A stretch of DNA of 54,332 nucleotides from Peptacetobacter sp900539645 (GCF_047807365.1 NZ_JBLOUI010000011.1:1-54332); one strand, 5' to 3'; counted from the stretch's first letter, positions 16,287-25,443 are shown. The notes: a model not told the origin generated them from the sequence alone. Translations and numbers: made by a program.

Positions 16287-16669
16287 ACTTCTTCACTCCT
16301 TGTTATAGCCATAGCATTCGCAACAGCATATTCTCTGCAATGTGATAGTGTTACTTTTATTTCACAGATATTATTATCTGAACAGAGCTTTTTAAAATTT
16401 CCATGTGCGATTACATAAGGTCTGCCTTTTTCATCCCTCAATACTTCTATATCATTGAAGTTAAATCCTCTTATACCTGTACCAACTGCCTTACTTATCG
16501 CCTCTTTTGCTGAGAATGTAGCAGCTACACTTTCCCGCTTCATTCCTCTGCTTTTAAAGTATTCTATTTCTTTATCAGTAAAAATTCTTTTTAAGAATCT
16601 GTCACTTTCAATACTCTTCTTTATTCTACTTATTTCTATTATGTCTGTTCCTATTCCAAATATTTCCAT
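16283..16669 (-). CDS. acpS: Holo-[acyl-carrier-protein] synthase
   Basis: A 128-residue AcpS of normal length. GIGTDIIEI (D9, magnesium ligand) and FSAKEAISKAVGTG (second magnesium ligand E in the AKEA segment) are the family signatures, with a C-terminal VTLSHCREYAVANA strand. It attaches 4'-phosphopantetheine from CoA to the serine of acyl carrier protein. The start has an AGGAAC ribosome site; overlaps the CBS gene. Confidence 0.95.
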   Translation of the reverse strand: MEIFGIGTDIIEISRIKKSIESDRFLKRIFTDKEIEYFKSRGMKRESVAATFSAKEAISKAVGTGIRGFNFNDIEVLRDEKGRPYVIAHGNFKKLCSDNNICEIKVTLSHCREYAVANAMAITRSEEV

Positions 16670-16823
16670 AATGTTCCTACTTTTTGCTTTTTAAATTTTT
16701 TAATATATAATTATTTCTATAATATAATTATACTACAAAAGTTAAATATATCCTTTATTTCTATAAAATTATTTAAATATTTTTATTTTTCTTTATTTTT
16801 AATGATACAATATTTTTAAATAA

Positions 16824-16859
16824 TAAAAAAACAGGACATCCCTCTTACTAGATGTCCTG
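16824..16859 (-). terminator. Terminator of the deo/udp operon
   Basis: Perfect 9-bp stem caggacatc / gatgtcctg followed on the minus strand by eight T. It lies about 160 bp past the deoC stop codon. Confidence 0.8.
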
Positions 16860-17017
16860 CTTTCATAATTTTATCTTTTATAATTTTATAAGGTTGGTTA
16901 ACTTTTATGATATTGGCGATATCATTTTACTACATTACTTTTAATTTAAATTATTTACACTTCTTTTTGGAATTTATCTTTTTCTAAATTACTACTAAAT
17001 CAATCACTAACTATTTA
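16860..17017. other. Intergenic tail of deoC with a 7-5-7 palindrome
   Basis: AT-rich transcribed tail between deoC and its terminator, without a reading frame I can support. It holds a perfect inverted repeat atgatat-tggcg-atatcat at 16907-16925, which lacks a T-run. Confidence 0.4.
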
Positions 17018-17653
17018 TTATTTTACTAGTCTACTTGTTCCTAGTCTATCTGCCCCAGCTTTTATAAATTCTTCTGCATCTTCAAAAGATTTTATTCCAC
17101 CTGCAGCTTTTATTTTTAAATCAGATCCACAATATTTTTTCATTAATTTTATATCTTCTATTGTAGCTCCTCCAGTTGAGAAACCAGTAGATGTTTTTAT
17201 GTATTCTGCATCTGATTTTGTAACTACTTCACACATTTTTATTTTTTCTTCTTCTGTTAGAAGGCAAGTTTCTATTATTACTTTTAATAATTTTCCATGA
17301 CAAGCTGCTTTTATTTCGTTTATTTCTTTTAACACCTCGTCATATTTTCCTTCTTTAACTAGACCTATGTTTATTACCATATCTATTTCATCAGCACCGT
17401 TTTTAACAGCATCTTCAGTTTCGAATACTTTTACAGCTGTAGTCATATTTCCATTAGGGAACCCTATTACTGTACATATTGGTAATTTACCTTCTGTATA
17501 TTCTTTAGCTGCTTTTACAAAGTATGGAGGTATGCATACAGAAGCTGCATTTTTATCCATTCCCTGATCACATAGCTCTTTTATCTGCTCCCATGTTGAT
17601 GTCTGTTTTAATAGAGTGTGGTCTACTATGTTTATTATTTTGCTCTGTTCCAT
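17018..17653 (-). CDS. deoC: Deoxyribose-phosphate aldolase
   Basis: A 211-residue class I aldolase. Catalytic residues are visible as D91 (GADEIDMV), the Schiff-base lysine K153 in YIKTSTGF, and K182 in IKAAGG. It splits 2-deoxyribose-5-phosphate into acetaldehyde and glyceraldehyde-3-phosphate. Last gene of udp-nupC-deoB-deoC; its ribosome site is AAAAGGAG. The acetaldehyde could be reduced by an alcohol dehydrogenase. Confidence 0.97.
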   Translation of the reverse strand: MEQSKIINIVDHTLLKQTSTWEQIKELCDQGMDKNAASVCIPPYFVKAAKEYTEGKLPICTVIGFPNGNMTTAVKVFETEDAVKNGADEIDMVINIGLVKEGKYDEVLKEINEIKAACHGKLLKVIIETCLLTEEEKIKMCEVVTKSDAEYIKTSTGFSTGGATIEDIKLMKKYCGSDLKIKAAGGIKSFEDAEEFIKAGADRLGTSRLVK

Positions 17654-17698
17654 CGTTTTTCTCCTTTTTATATTATCTTTAGATTTTTCCTCTAACCT

Positions 17699-18883
17699 CT
17701 AAAGATTGTCTAATACTGAGTATCCTATAGTGTTTTCAGGCATATCTACATCAAAGTTGTCTGCAATAGTAGCACCTATTACAGCAAATGTACTTGCATC
17801 GTCCATTTTTCCACCTTTTTCGAACGCTGGTGAATAAGCTATAAATGGAACTCTTTCTCTTGTATGGTCAGTACCTTTAAATGTAGGGTCATTACCATGG
17901 TCTGCTGTTACTATAAGTAAGTCATTTTCATTTAGATGATTTAAAAGTTCTCCTAACTTTTCATCAAATCTTTCTATCTCTTCACTATATCCTTTTGGAT
18001 TTCTTCTATGTCCCCATAATGCATCGAAATCAACTAGATTTACGAAGCAAAGTCCATTGAAATCTCTGTCTGCTATTTCTATAGTCTGTTCCATTCCCTG
18101 AACAGATGATTTTGAACGATTTGATTCAGTTATTCCTTCTCCATCAAATATGTCATTTATTTTACCAACAGATATTACATCATATCCGTTGTCTTTTAAC
18201 TGATTTAAAACTGTTTTTCCAAATGGTTTTAGCGCATAGTCATGTCTGTTTGAAGTTCTTTTAAATTCTCCTTTTTTCATACCTGTGTATGGTCTAGCTA
18301 TTACTCTTCCAACTTTCCATTCATCTTTTAATGTAAGTTCTCTAGCTATTTCACAGTATTTGTAAAGATTTTCAAGTCCCATTGTTTCTTCATTACCACA
18401 TATCTGTAATACAGAGTCTGCTGAAGTGTAGACAATTAGATGACCTTTTTCTATTTCTTCTTCACCTAGTTCTTCTATTATCGCTGTTCCACTTGCACTT
18501 TTGTTACCAATTATTTTTCTACCACATCTTTTTTCAAGCTCTTCTATAAGTTCATCTGGGAACCCTGTATCTGTGAATGTCTTAAATGGTTTTTCAACAT
18601 TTAATCCCATCATTTCCCAATGTCCTGTCATAGTGTCTTTACCTACACTAGTTTCATTTAGAGCCATGTATTTTCCAATTGGATTTTCTACTGGAGTCAG
18701 TCCTTTTAATTCTTTAAGATTGGCGATTCCCAGTTTATGAAGATTAGGCATATTTGTTCCTTCATGTTCAACTATATGACCTAAAGTATCTGCACCACTA
18801 TCTCCATATTTAGCTGCATCTGCCATTTCTCCTATTCCAAGTGAATCTACTACGACGACAAATATACGTTTATATTTACTCAT
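17699..18883 (-). CDS. deoB: Phosphopentomutase
   Basis: A 394-residue alkaline-phosphatase-superfamily enzyme. The N-terminal VVVDSLGIGEMADA with its metal-binding aspartate, the phosphorylated-threonine region SVGKDTMTGHWEMMG and the C-terminal TADHGNDPTFKGTDHTRE match DeoB. It interconverts (deoxy)ribose-1-phosphate and (deoxy)ribose-5-phosphate, linking Udp to DeoC. Start after AAGGGGTG; 45 bp before deoC. Confidence 0.97.
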   Translation of the reverse strand: MSKYKRIFVVVVDSLGIGEMADAAKYGDSGADTLGHIVEHEGTNMPNLHKLGIANLKELKGLTPVENPIGKYMALNETSVGKDTMTGHWEMMGLNVEKPFKTFTDTGFPDELIEELEKRCGRKIIGNKSASGTAIIEELGEEEIEKGHLIVYTSADSVLQICGNEETMGLENLYKYCEIARELTLKDEWKVGRVIARPYTGMKKGEFKRTSNRHDYALKPFGKTVLNQLKDNGYDVISVGKINDIFDGEGITESNRSKSSVQGMEQTIEIADRDFNGLCFVNLVDFDALWGHRRNPKGYSEEIERFDEKLGELLNHLNENDLLIVTADHGNDPTFKGTDHTRERVPFIAYSPAFEKGGKMDDASTFAVIGATIADNFDVDMPENTIGYSVLDNL

Positions 18884-18957
18884 TTTACATTCACCCCTTT
18901 TATATTTATTGCTTTTATGATTTTGTTTACTACTATTATAGTTTATTTTTCATCCAA

Positions 18958-20160
18958 TTAGAATAGCATTATAAATCCTACTGTCATTGCACTTAGTAAA
19001 CTTACTGCAACCCCACCTATCATAGCTCTAAAAACTAATCTAGCAAGTGTGCTTTTTTTCTCTGGGCAAAGTATACCTATACCTGATACACATATACCTA
19101 AGCTTGAGAAGTTAGCAAATCCACAAAGTGATATTGTAGCCATTATTGCAGTTCTTGGATCCATACTTGATATTATTTTTCCTAACTGTTCAAATGCTAC
19201 GAATTCGTTTATTACAAGTTTGCTTCCTAAAAGATTTCCTTCCATTAGTATTTCTGATGGATCTAATCCCATAAGTGCTCCAAATGGTGCAAATACATAA
19301 GAGAAAATCTGTTCAAGACTTATTCCAAATACACCTAAACCTTTATTTATTAATGCAACTAATGCAACCATTGCTATTAAAGAAGCTCCCATTGATAATG
19401 CCATCTGCATACCTGTTACTGCACCTTCAGAAACAGCTTCTATTACGTTTGCATTGTTACCTTTGTTATCCATTTTTATATCCCCAACTTCGTGAACTTC
19501 TTCTGTCTGAGGGAATATTATTTTTGAAACCATTATACTTCCTATTGGAACTAATGCACTTGCTATTAATAAGTATTCCATTGGAATTCCAAGTGCTGTA
19601 TATCCACCTAATATTGAAACAGACATACTTCCCATTCCTGATACTAAAACGACCATTATTTCACTGTCTGTCATTTTGCCAAGATATTTACTTATAAGTA
19701 TTGGACTGTCTGTCTGACCTAGGAACATATTGGCAACTGCTACGAAACTTTCAACTTCTGAGCTTCCCATTATCCATCCAACTGCTTTTCCTATCCATTT
19801 AACTACAAAGTTAAGTACACCTATGTAGTAAAGTAAACTTACAAGCGCTGATAAGAAAACTATGTTTCCTAGTACCTGTATAGCAAATATCATACCTGTT
19901 GGTGCTGTGCTATCTGCTAATGAACCAAATACAAAAGATAATCCATTTGAACCACAGTTTATAACACCAGTTACAGCATCAGATATTTTTGAAACTACCA
20001 TTCTTCCTGCTGGAATTTTTACAAGTATTAACGCTATGATAAACTGAGCTATCATACCTTTTAAAAGCATTTTGAATGATACATCTTTTCTCTTCCAAGA
20101 TATTAACCAAAGTATTCCTATTACTACTACGATTCCCAGTAAATTTAATATTGCTTTCAT
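18958..20160 (-). CDS. nupC: Concentrative nucleoside transporter (NupC/CNT family)
   Basis: A 400-residue inner-membrane symporter with about ten hydrophobic segments. Family signatures include FLGQTDSPILI (substrate binding), GGYTALGIP, and LVINEFVAFEQLG followed by GFANFSSLGI. CNT proteins import nucleosides with protons or sodium. Given the sodium-type ATP synthase in this window, sodium coupling is plausible but not proven. Between udp and deoB; start after AGAGGAGA. Confidence 0.93.
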   Translation of the reverse strand: MKAILNLLGIVVVIGILWLISWKRKDVSFKMLLKGMIAQFIIALILVKIPAGRMVVSKISDAVTGVINCGSNGLSFVFGSLADSTAPTGMIFAIQVLGNIVFLSALVSLLYYIGVLNFVVKWIGKAVGWIMGSSEVESFVAVANMFLGQTDSPILISKYLGKMTDSEIMVVLVSGMGSMSVSILGGYTALGIPMEYLLIASALVPIGSIMVSKIIFPQTEEVHEVGDIKMDNKGNNANVIEAVSEGAVTGMQMALSMGASLIAMVALVALINKGLGVFGISLEQIFSYVFAPFGALMGLDPSEILMEGNLLGSKLVINEFVAFEQLGKIISSMDPRTAIMATISLCGFANFSSLGICVSGIGILCPEKKSTLARLVFRAMIGGVAVSLLSAMTVGFIMLF

Positions 20161-20193
20161 CCGTTTTTTCTCCTCTATTTACTGAAAATCAGC

Positions 20194-20979
20194 CTATTTA
20201 TTTTTTTCTTTATCTTCTTTTATTAGTATACGAAGTGCTTCTACACCAACTTTTATAGCACTTTCTGTATCGTGTACTATTGGGTTTTCTAATCCAGCTG
20301 CATTTCTTTCCTGGTTTCCTACAACTAAGAAGTTAGATCCACAACGAACACCTAAATGACTTGCAACTACAAATAATGCAGCTGATTCCATTTCTGAAGC
20401 TTTACATCCTAATCTTTTCCAAGCTTCCCATTTATTTAAAAGTTCATAACTAACTGGCATTCTTTCTGGTTCATGCTGTCCGTAGAATGCATCTTTACAC
20501 TGAACAACTCCTGCATGGTATGTATATCCTAATTTTTTAGCTGCTGCAACTAAAGCATTAGTTACTTCTAAGTCAGCAACTGCTGGGAATTCTATTGGAG
20601 CGTATTCTCTTGAAGTACCTTCCATTCTTATAGCACCAGTAGCTACTACTATATCTCCACCTTTTACATCTATATCTATTCCACCGCAAGTACCAACTCT
20701 TACAAATGTATCTGCACCGCAAATTCTAAGTTCTTCCATTGCTATTGATGCTGATGGACCACCTATACCTGTTGATGTAACACTTACTTTTTCTCCATCA
20801 AGGTATCCTGTATATGTAACATATTCTCTACTATCAGCAACTAATACTGCATTGTCAAAGTGTTTTGCTATTTTTTCACATCTTTTAGGATCTCCTGGAA
20901 GTATAACATAACGTCCAACATCCCCTGGTCTTATCTGTAAATGATACTGTAATCCTACTTCTCCTGAATAATTCTGCAT
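20194..20979 (-). CDS. udp: Uridine phosphorylase
   Basis: A 261-residue nucleoside phosphorylase of the NP-I family. ILPGDPKR (phosphate binding), TGIGGPSASIAMEEL, VGTCGGI and the nucleoside-binding EMESAALF are all present, as are CKDAFYGQHEPERMP. It phosphorolyses uridine/deoxyuridine to uracil and (deoxy)ribose-1-phosphate. First gene of the operon, start after AAAAGGAGAG; its promoter lies about 140 bp upstream. Confidence 0.92.
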   Translation of the reverse strand: MQNYSGEVGLQYHLQIRPGDVGRYVILPGDPKRCEKIAKHFDNAVLVADSREYVTYTGYLDGEKVSVTSTGIGGPSASIAMEELRICGADTFVRVGTCGGIDIDVKGGDIVVATGAIRMEGTSREYAPIEFPAVADLEVTNALVAAAKKLGYTYHAGVVQCKDAFYGQHEPERMPVSYELLNKWEAWKRLGCKASEMESAALFVVASHLGVRCGSNFLVVGNQERNAAGLENPIVHDTESAIKVGVEALRILIKEDKEKNK

Positions 20980-21114
20980 AATTGTTCTCTCCTTTTCATT
21001 ATGAATTTTATTTTATTTGTCTTTTTATAATTACTTTCTTTGAGTTATTTTTATCCTTTATCAATTATTTGTATAATTATTTGTCTTTTTATATAACTCT
21101 CTGTCTTTAGTTGT

Positions 21115-21143
21115 ATAATATCACATACTTGTCTAGTCTGCAA
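21115..21143 (-). promoter_or_regulatory. udp operon promoter with operator half in the spacer
   Basis: On the minus strand TTGCAG (21138-21143) and TATTAT (21115-21120) are 17 bp apart. The spacer contains the decamer acttgtctag (21127-21136), which shares nine of ten bases with the arm of the palindrome at 21236-21264. A regulator bound there would occlude the promoter. Confidence 0.6.
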
Positions 21144-21235
21144 TACGTTTTCTGTAATTTTTTATCAAATTTTTATCAAAATATAACCTTTTCCTACTAT
21201 TTTTGTGCATATTTTATACTTTTTAGCTATTTTTC

Positions 21236-21264
21236 AATTAGACAAGTGGTATACTTGTCTAATT
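21236..21264. promoter_or_regulatory. GntR/UTRA-type operator palindrome
   Basis: Perfect 12-5-12 palindrome: arms aattagacaagt and acttgtctaatt around ggtat. It lies between the divergent udp operon and the gntR-like gene. Similar half-sites occur at 21127-21136 and, with one mismatch, at about 21345-21355. It is the most likely binding site of the adjacent regulator. Confidence 0.7.
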
Positions 21265-21312
21265 TTTATAATATAATTCTATTCTTACTATTTCATGCAA
21301 CTTTCTTATCTA

Positions 21313-21341
21313 TTGACAATACACAGTTTCGAACTTATAAT
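21313..21341 (+). promoter_or_regulatory. Consensus promoter of the GntR regulator gene
   Basis: TTGACA (21313-21318) and TATAAT (21336-21341) with 17-bp spacing, a perfect sigma-A promoter. The sequence acttgtataat right after it resembles the operator half-site, so the gene may repress itself. Confidence 0.8.
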
Positions 21342-21376
21342 ACAACTTGTATAATCTAATGGATAGGGGAAGGAAA

Positions 21377-22126
21377 ATGATACCAGAGATTTCATCTGAG
21401 AAACAAAAAAAATTAAAACACGTAAAAGTTTATGATCAATTATTTAAGAAAATACAGGACGGTGTTTATCCTCCAGGATCAAAACTTCCATCAGAGCCAA
21501 ATCTAGCTGAACAGATGGGCGTTAGTAGGATGACACTTAGAAGAGCTCTTGCACTCTTACAAGAGGACGGACTTATTTCTAATATTCAGGGTAAGGGAAA
21601 TTATATTAAAGAGCTTCACACTATAAGCAAAAATTTTGGAATGGAAAAACTTCAACATCCTTTCTATGCTTGTTACAATGATGAGATAGATGATTTGGAA
21701 ATAGAATTTAGAATAGAGCCTGCAACTGATGCAATATCAAAGAACTTAGAAAGAAAAACTGCCGCAGTTGTTATATCTGATAGATGGTATAAATTTGATG
21801 GTGTTACTAAAGGGTACTCGCTTAGTTTTATACCTATAGAGGCTATTTCTGAATACGATGTAGATTTAAATGATATAGATAGTTTAAAAGATTTTATGGA
21901 AAATAGAGTTTATTCTATTGTTTCTAAGAGTAACTGTGAATTTAGCTTTACCACTACTGGAAACTTCACAGCTATAAAATATGAACTTTCACATGATGAG
22001 ATGTTCATATTAATATTAGAAACACTTTACAACAGCAACGGAAATGTAATAATTTCCACTAAACATTACATTCCACTTACAATGTTTAGAATGCATTTAA
22101 ATGTAATAAATAAGTTAAACGAATAA
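21377..22126 (+). CDS. GntR-family regulator with UTRA domain
   Basis: I use the ATG at 21377, next to GGGGAAGG; an upstream in-frame ATG at 21347 would fall on the transcription start. The 249-residue protein has an N-terminal winged helix (SEPNLAEQMGVSRMTLRRAL) and a C-terminal UTRA ligand-binding domain (from about 85) as in the HutC subfamily. Divergent from udp-nupC-deoB-deoC, which it probably represses until a nucleoside or sugar phosphate appears (inference). Confidence 0.88.
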   Translation: MIPEISSEKQKKLKHVKVYDQLFKKIQDGVYPPGSKLPSEPNLAEQMGVSRMTLRRALALLQEDGLISNIQGKGNYIKELHTISKNFGMEKLQHPFYACYNDEIDDLEIEFRIEPATDAISKNLERKTAAVVISDRWYKFDGVTKGYSLSFIPIEAISEYDVDLNDIDSLKDFMENRVYSIVSKSNCEFSFTTTGNFTAIKYELSHDEMFILILETLYNSNGNVIISTKHYIPLTMFRMHLNVINKLNE

Positions 22127-22127
22127 A

Positions 22128-22187
22128 AAAAAGAGCTAAATTTCCTCTTTTGGTATCTACCATTTTGAGGACAATTGAGCTCTTTTT
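22128..22187. terminator. Bidirectional terminator
   Basis: Outer stem aaaagagct / agctctttt with inner pairings (cctc/gagg and ggta/tacc), between the convergent GntR gene and FUSC-like gene; T-runs on both strands. Confidence 0.75.
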
Positions 22188-22205
22188 CTTTTTTATATTT
22201 AGTTT

Positions 22206-23225
22206 TTAATATTCTACATCAATTAAATCCATTTCTTTATCACTTATTTTTTCTAATAATAATTTTATTCCGCTACTAATTATATGTAATACAAGCACTA
22301 TAACTATCCCGATAAATAGTCCTATAAATCTATTTACCATTGCAGTTTCTGCATTAAATATTATTAGAGATGCATTTATTGACGATATAAAATTTATAAA
22401 CTGTTTATACTTGTATTCATCTACAAAGAATCCAACATATCCAAGTATCATAACTAGTACAGCTGCATACTCAACAGGGAATATATATCCAAATACTATC
22501 GAGAAGAAGAATATTCCACAAACTGTAGCTGTAGTTCTGTATTTTATTCTATCAACCATATCACTTGTATCTATCTGAGTTAAAGACATTACAACTATGC
22601 TAATCCATAGTGGTTTTGCAGAGTTCATAAGTGCAGCTATAAGTATAGCTAATGATACTCCTACTGCCATTCTTACAGATACGTCTACATATTTCATACC
22701 TTCTTTTATCTGCTCTTTTAAAGTTCTTCCTTCTTCACCGTAGCCTCTTTTTTTCCATTCAATATATGTAACTAAAACTGTTATAACTGTTGCTATTAAT
22801 ATCCCAACCATTCTTTTAGGAAATAAATCAATTGATACCGGAACAGACTGGCAGAATAAAAGTGGTAATAAAAATACCATATTCATCTTGTATGGTGCTG
22901 GTTCTGTTGTAACTATCATCGTTATAAATATATATATAATATTAAGCGGTAATGCAAGCCAAGGAGATATTACCCCAATCTGAGCAACTATCCCAGATCC
23001 TATAAATAATGTAGCTATCATAATAAGCATATCGTAAAGTTTTATACCTGTATTCATCTTAGGGAACATCATTATTCCCACATATATTGCAACTCCAGGT
23101 AGTGTATTTTCTTCACCAAAAATAGCCATATACGCCATTATAAATCCCATCATCGCTAAAAATCTAAATGTATTATGTTTAATTTTTCCTATAAATTTAC
23201 TCTTTTCATTACTTTTTTTCTTCAA
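22206..23225 (-). CDS. FUSC-like integral membrane protein
   Basis: A 339-residue membrane protein with two clusters of hydrophobic segments (about 20-165 and 185-325) separated by a charged loop. This two-half arrangement is that of FUSC/aromatic acid exporter-like proteins. TTG start after GGGGG with 8-nt spacing. It lies alone between a shared terminator and the POT transporter. The substrate is not predictable; efflux of an organic acid is one option. Family assignment is by topology and general resemblance only. Confidence 0.6.
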   Translation of the reverse strand: MKKKSNEKSKFIGKIKHNTFRFLAMMGFIMAYMAIFGEENTLPGVAIYVGIMMFPKMNTGIKLYDMLIMIATLFIGSGIVAQIGVISPWLALPLNIIYIFITMIVTTEPAPYKMNMVFLLPLLFCQSVPVSIDLFPKRMVGILIATVITVLVTYIEWKKRGYGEEGRTLKEQIKEGMKYVDVSVRMAVGVSLAILIAALMNSAKPLWISIVVMSLTQIDTSDMVDRIKYRTTATVCGIFFFSIVFGYIFPVEYAAVLVMILGYVGFFVDEYKYKQFINFISSINASLIIFNAETAMVNRFIGLFIGIVIVLVLHIISSGIKLLLEKISDKEMDLIDVEY

Positions 23226-23392
23226 TCAAATAACCCCCTTTTTTAACACAATGAATATAATAACATATAATTCTTAATTTTTCATTAAAAATATTTATAT
23301 ATTTTATATTCTAATATTCTGTAAATTTTATCATTCAAAGGAGATTTATTTTACCTTTATAATAATCCTTTTCTTATTTTATATTTACACAT

Positions 23393-23425
23393 AAAAAAAC
23401 TGTCACACAAATGTGTGACAGTTTT
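23393..23425 (-). terminator. Terminator of the POT transporter gene
   Basis: Perfect stem aaaactgtcacaca / gtgtgacagtttt with a three-base loop and seven T on the minus strand, 46 bp past the stop codon. Confidence 0.85.
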
Positions 23426-23471
23426 AATTATATAAACTTTAAATTTTTCAATCTCAATTATAATCCAAAGA

Positions 23472-24851
23472 TTATTTCTGTCCTGCTGTAAGCATTTTTT
23501 CAAGTTTTTTATCGAATACAAGAAGTATAACAGCTGATACTATTAGTATAACTGGTATAGCTATGAATACCTGCATCATACCCATTGATTCCATTATACC
23601 CTGAACGTATCCTGAAGCTTTAGAAGCAGCGAATGTTGCTAATGTCCAAACACCCATTAATACTGTTAAGTATTTAGCTGGAGCATGTTTAGAAACCATT
23701 GAGTTTCCTAGTGGAGAGAAGCACATTTCACCTATAGTCTGGAATACTGTGAATCCTATTAACCATACAACTGAAGCTTTAGCTGTTTCTGGAGCACCAA
23801 CTCCTCTTGTAAATTCTGCACCTACCATGAATACGAATGCTACACCTAGGAATATAAATCCTAAAGAAACTTTCTGTATCATAGTTAAGTCACCCTGAGG
23901 TCTATTAGATAATTTACTCCATATAGCAGCCATAACAGGTCCAAGTAATATACAAAGTAATCCATTAAGAGTAGTTTCTATCCATACTGGTGGAACTGCA
24001 AAGCTACCAACATTCATATTTACATATGTATTCATGTAAAGAAGAACTGAAGTAGAAGCCTGATAGTAAGCAGTCCAGAATATTATTGTAAATGCAGATA
24101 TTATAATTATTGCTATAACTCTTTTCTTTTCATCAGATGTTAAAGCTCTATTTGCTTCTTCAGCTGAAAGAACTTTCTGACCTTCATCACCATGGCTAAG
24201 CATTTTCTGTGGTAATTTACCAGCATCACCTAATACTCTCCATCCAAGAACAGATACTACTGTAGCTACTAACATCATTACTCCTGATAAACCGAAACAT
24301 TTCTGGAATCCCTGAACTAGTGTTCCGTTAACTTCTGTTGCAAATGTGTTAGCACATAAGTATGCTAATATTAATGATCCGAAGAATGAACCAACATTTA
24401 CGAATGAATATAATATAGAGAATGCAGAGTCTTTCTGACTAGCATCTGTATATAATTCTCCAACCATTGCGTTTAACTGGTTTTTGAATAAACCTGTTCC
24501 TATTGAAACTACTGCGATTAATGCATGTACGTGCATAACAGATGTTGCGAAGTATCCTATGAACCATCCACCTGCCATTATAAGAGCACCTATAACAACA
24601 CAGTATCTAGCTCCTAACCATCTGTCTGATATTACCCCACCTATAACTGGTGCTAGGTAAGTGAAAGCCATTAAGTTAGCCCCGATTATTGCTGCATCAG
24701 CAGGATCTAACCCAAGACCACCTTTAGCAACAGCTGTAGCTAAGAATAATAATAATAGCGATTTTGATCCGTAGTATGCGAATCTTTCACAAGTGAACAC
24801 TAGTCCACAAGCGTATAACCCTTTAGGGTGTTTTGCTGAACTATTTCCCAT
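23472..24851 (-). CDS. POT/PTR2-family proton-coupled peptide transporter
   Basis: A 459-residue major-facilitator protein with about 12-14 membrane segments. The N-terminal CERFAYYG (E22-R23) is a variant of the POT ExxER proton-coupling motif. GVISDRWLGARY and GTGLFKNQLNAMVGELY are other family signatures. It imports di- and tripeptides. Start follows AGGAGG. Its leader contains an 8-bp inverted repeat, and it is transcribed alone. Confidence 0.88.
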   Translation of the reverse strand: MGNSSAKHPKGLYACGLVFTCERFAYYGSKSLLLLFLATAVAKGGLGLDPADAAIIGANLMAFTYLAPVIGGVISDRWLGARYCVVIGALIMAGGWFIGYFATSVMHVHALIAVVSIGTGLFKNQLNAMVGELYTDASQKDSAFSILYSFVNVGSFFGSLILAYLCANTFATEVNGTLVQGFQKCFGLSGVMMLVATVVSVLGWRVLGDAGKLPQKMLSHGDEGQKVLSAEEANRALTSDEKKRVIAIIIISAFTIIFWTAYYQASTSVLLYMNTYVNMNVGSFAVPPVWIETTLNGLLCILLGPVMAAIWSKLSNRPQGDLTMIQKVSLGFIFLGVAFVFMVGAEFTRGVGAPETAKASVVWLIGFTVFQTIGEMCFSPLGNSMVSKHAPAKYLTVLMGVWTLATFAASKASGYVQGIMESMGMMQVFIAIPVILIVSAVILLVFDKKLEKMLTAGQK

Positions 24852-24900
24852 TTTTGAAATCCTCCTATATTTTTTATAAAAGCATTTTGCTTTTCGTATT

Positions 24901-24979
24901 AGTAGTGACTTTTTATGTAATTTAATTTTCTAAATTTCACTACTTTTTAAGTATATAACAATATCTATATATTAATCAA
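24901..24979 (-). promoter_or_regulatory. POT gene promoter and leader inverted repeat
   Basis: On the minus strand TTGATT (24974-24979) and TATACT (24950-24955), 18 bp apart, form a promoter. The leader then contains agtagtga (24901-24908) and tcactact (24937-24944), 8-bp complementary arms 28 nt apart, which could be an operator pair or an RNA stem. Confidence 0.5.
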
Positions 24980-25121
24980 GTTTTTTGTTATCTTTTTGTT
25001 ACTTTTTTCTGACTTTTTTTAAAGTAATCAATATTAAAAAACTATGATATTTAGCCTCTTTTCCTTTTTGTTACTTTAATTTTTTAACTTTATAAAACCG
25101 TTTTTCTTGTCAATACAAAAC

Positions 25122-25172
25122 AAAACCGATATCTACTATTTATTTCTTAAATAAATAATAGATACCGGTTTA
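25122..25172 (-). terminator. Terminator of the ATP synthase operon
   Basis: Long stem pairing 25123-25145 with 25149-25171 (aaaccg.. / ..cggttt) with few mismatches, followed by a T-rich tract on the minus strand, directly after atpC. Confidence 0.85.
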
Positions 25173-25179
25173 TTTTTGC

Positions 25180-25443
25180 TTAATCTATATTTTTAGCCAT
25201 TTTCGTAAGAATAACCACATTTTCATATTCAGAACTTATAAATCCACCTGTAGAAAATACTAGCTCAGTAGATTTTTCTAATTTTATTTTTATGTTTCCT
25301 TCAATTATCTCAGCTGAAAATGGACGTCTATTTCTTAAAATCTGTCTTTCTCCTCCAGTTGTTTTTACTATAACAGAATCTACATCTCCATCATAGAAAG
25401 TTTTATTTGGAGTAATTATTTTTAAATGTAATGAATTTTCCAT
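25180..25443 (-). CDS. atpC: F1 ATP synthase epsilon subunit, N-terminal domain only
   Basis: Starting at the ATG 25443 (after AGGTGG, 6-nt spacing) the product is only 87 residues. It covers the N-terminal beta-sandwich of epsilon (LHLKIITPNKTFYDGDVDSVI to the final ILTKMAKN) but lacks the ~45-residue C-terminal helical domain. The operon terminator follows at once, so the stop is the true end, not a frameshift in this read. The C-terminal helices inhibit ATP hydrolysis in other bacteria, so regulation must differ here. Last gene of the operon. Confidence 0.9.
   Translation of the reverse strand: MENSLHLKIITPNKTFYDGDVDSVIVKTTGGERQILRNRRPFSAEIIEGNIKIKLEKSTELVFSTGGFISSEYENVVILTKMAKNID

Noticed and set aside
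24924..24938. CodY box upstream of the POT transporter
   Set aside because: AATTTTC is followed by a poor second half; about four mismatches to the 15-bp consensus is not convincing in AT-rich DNA.
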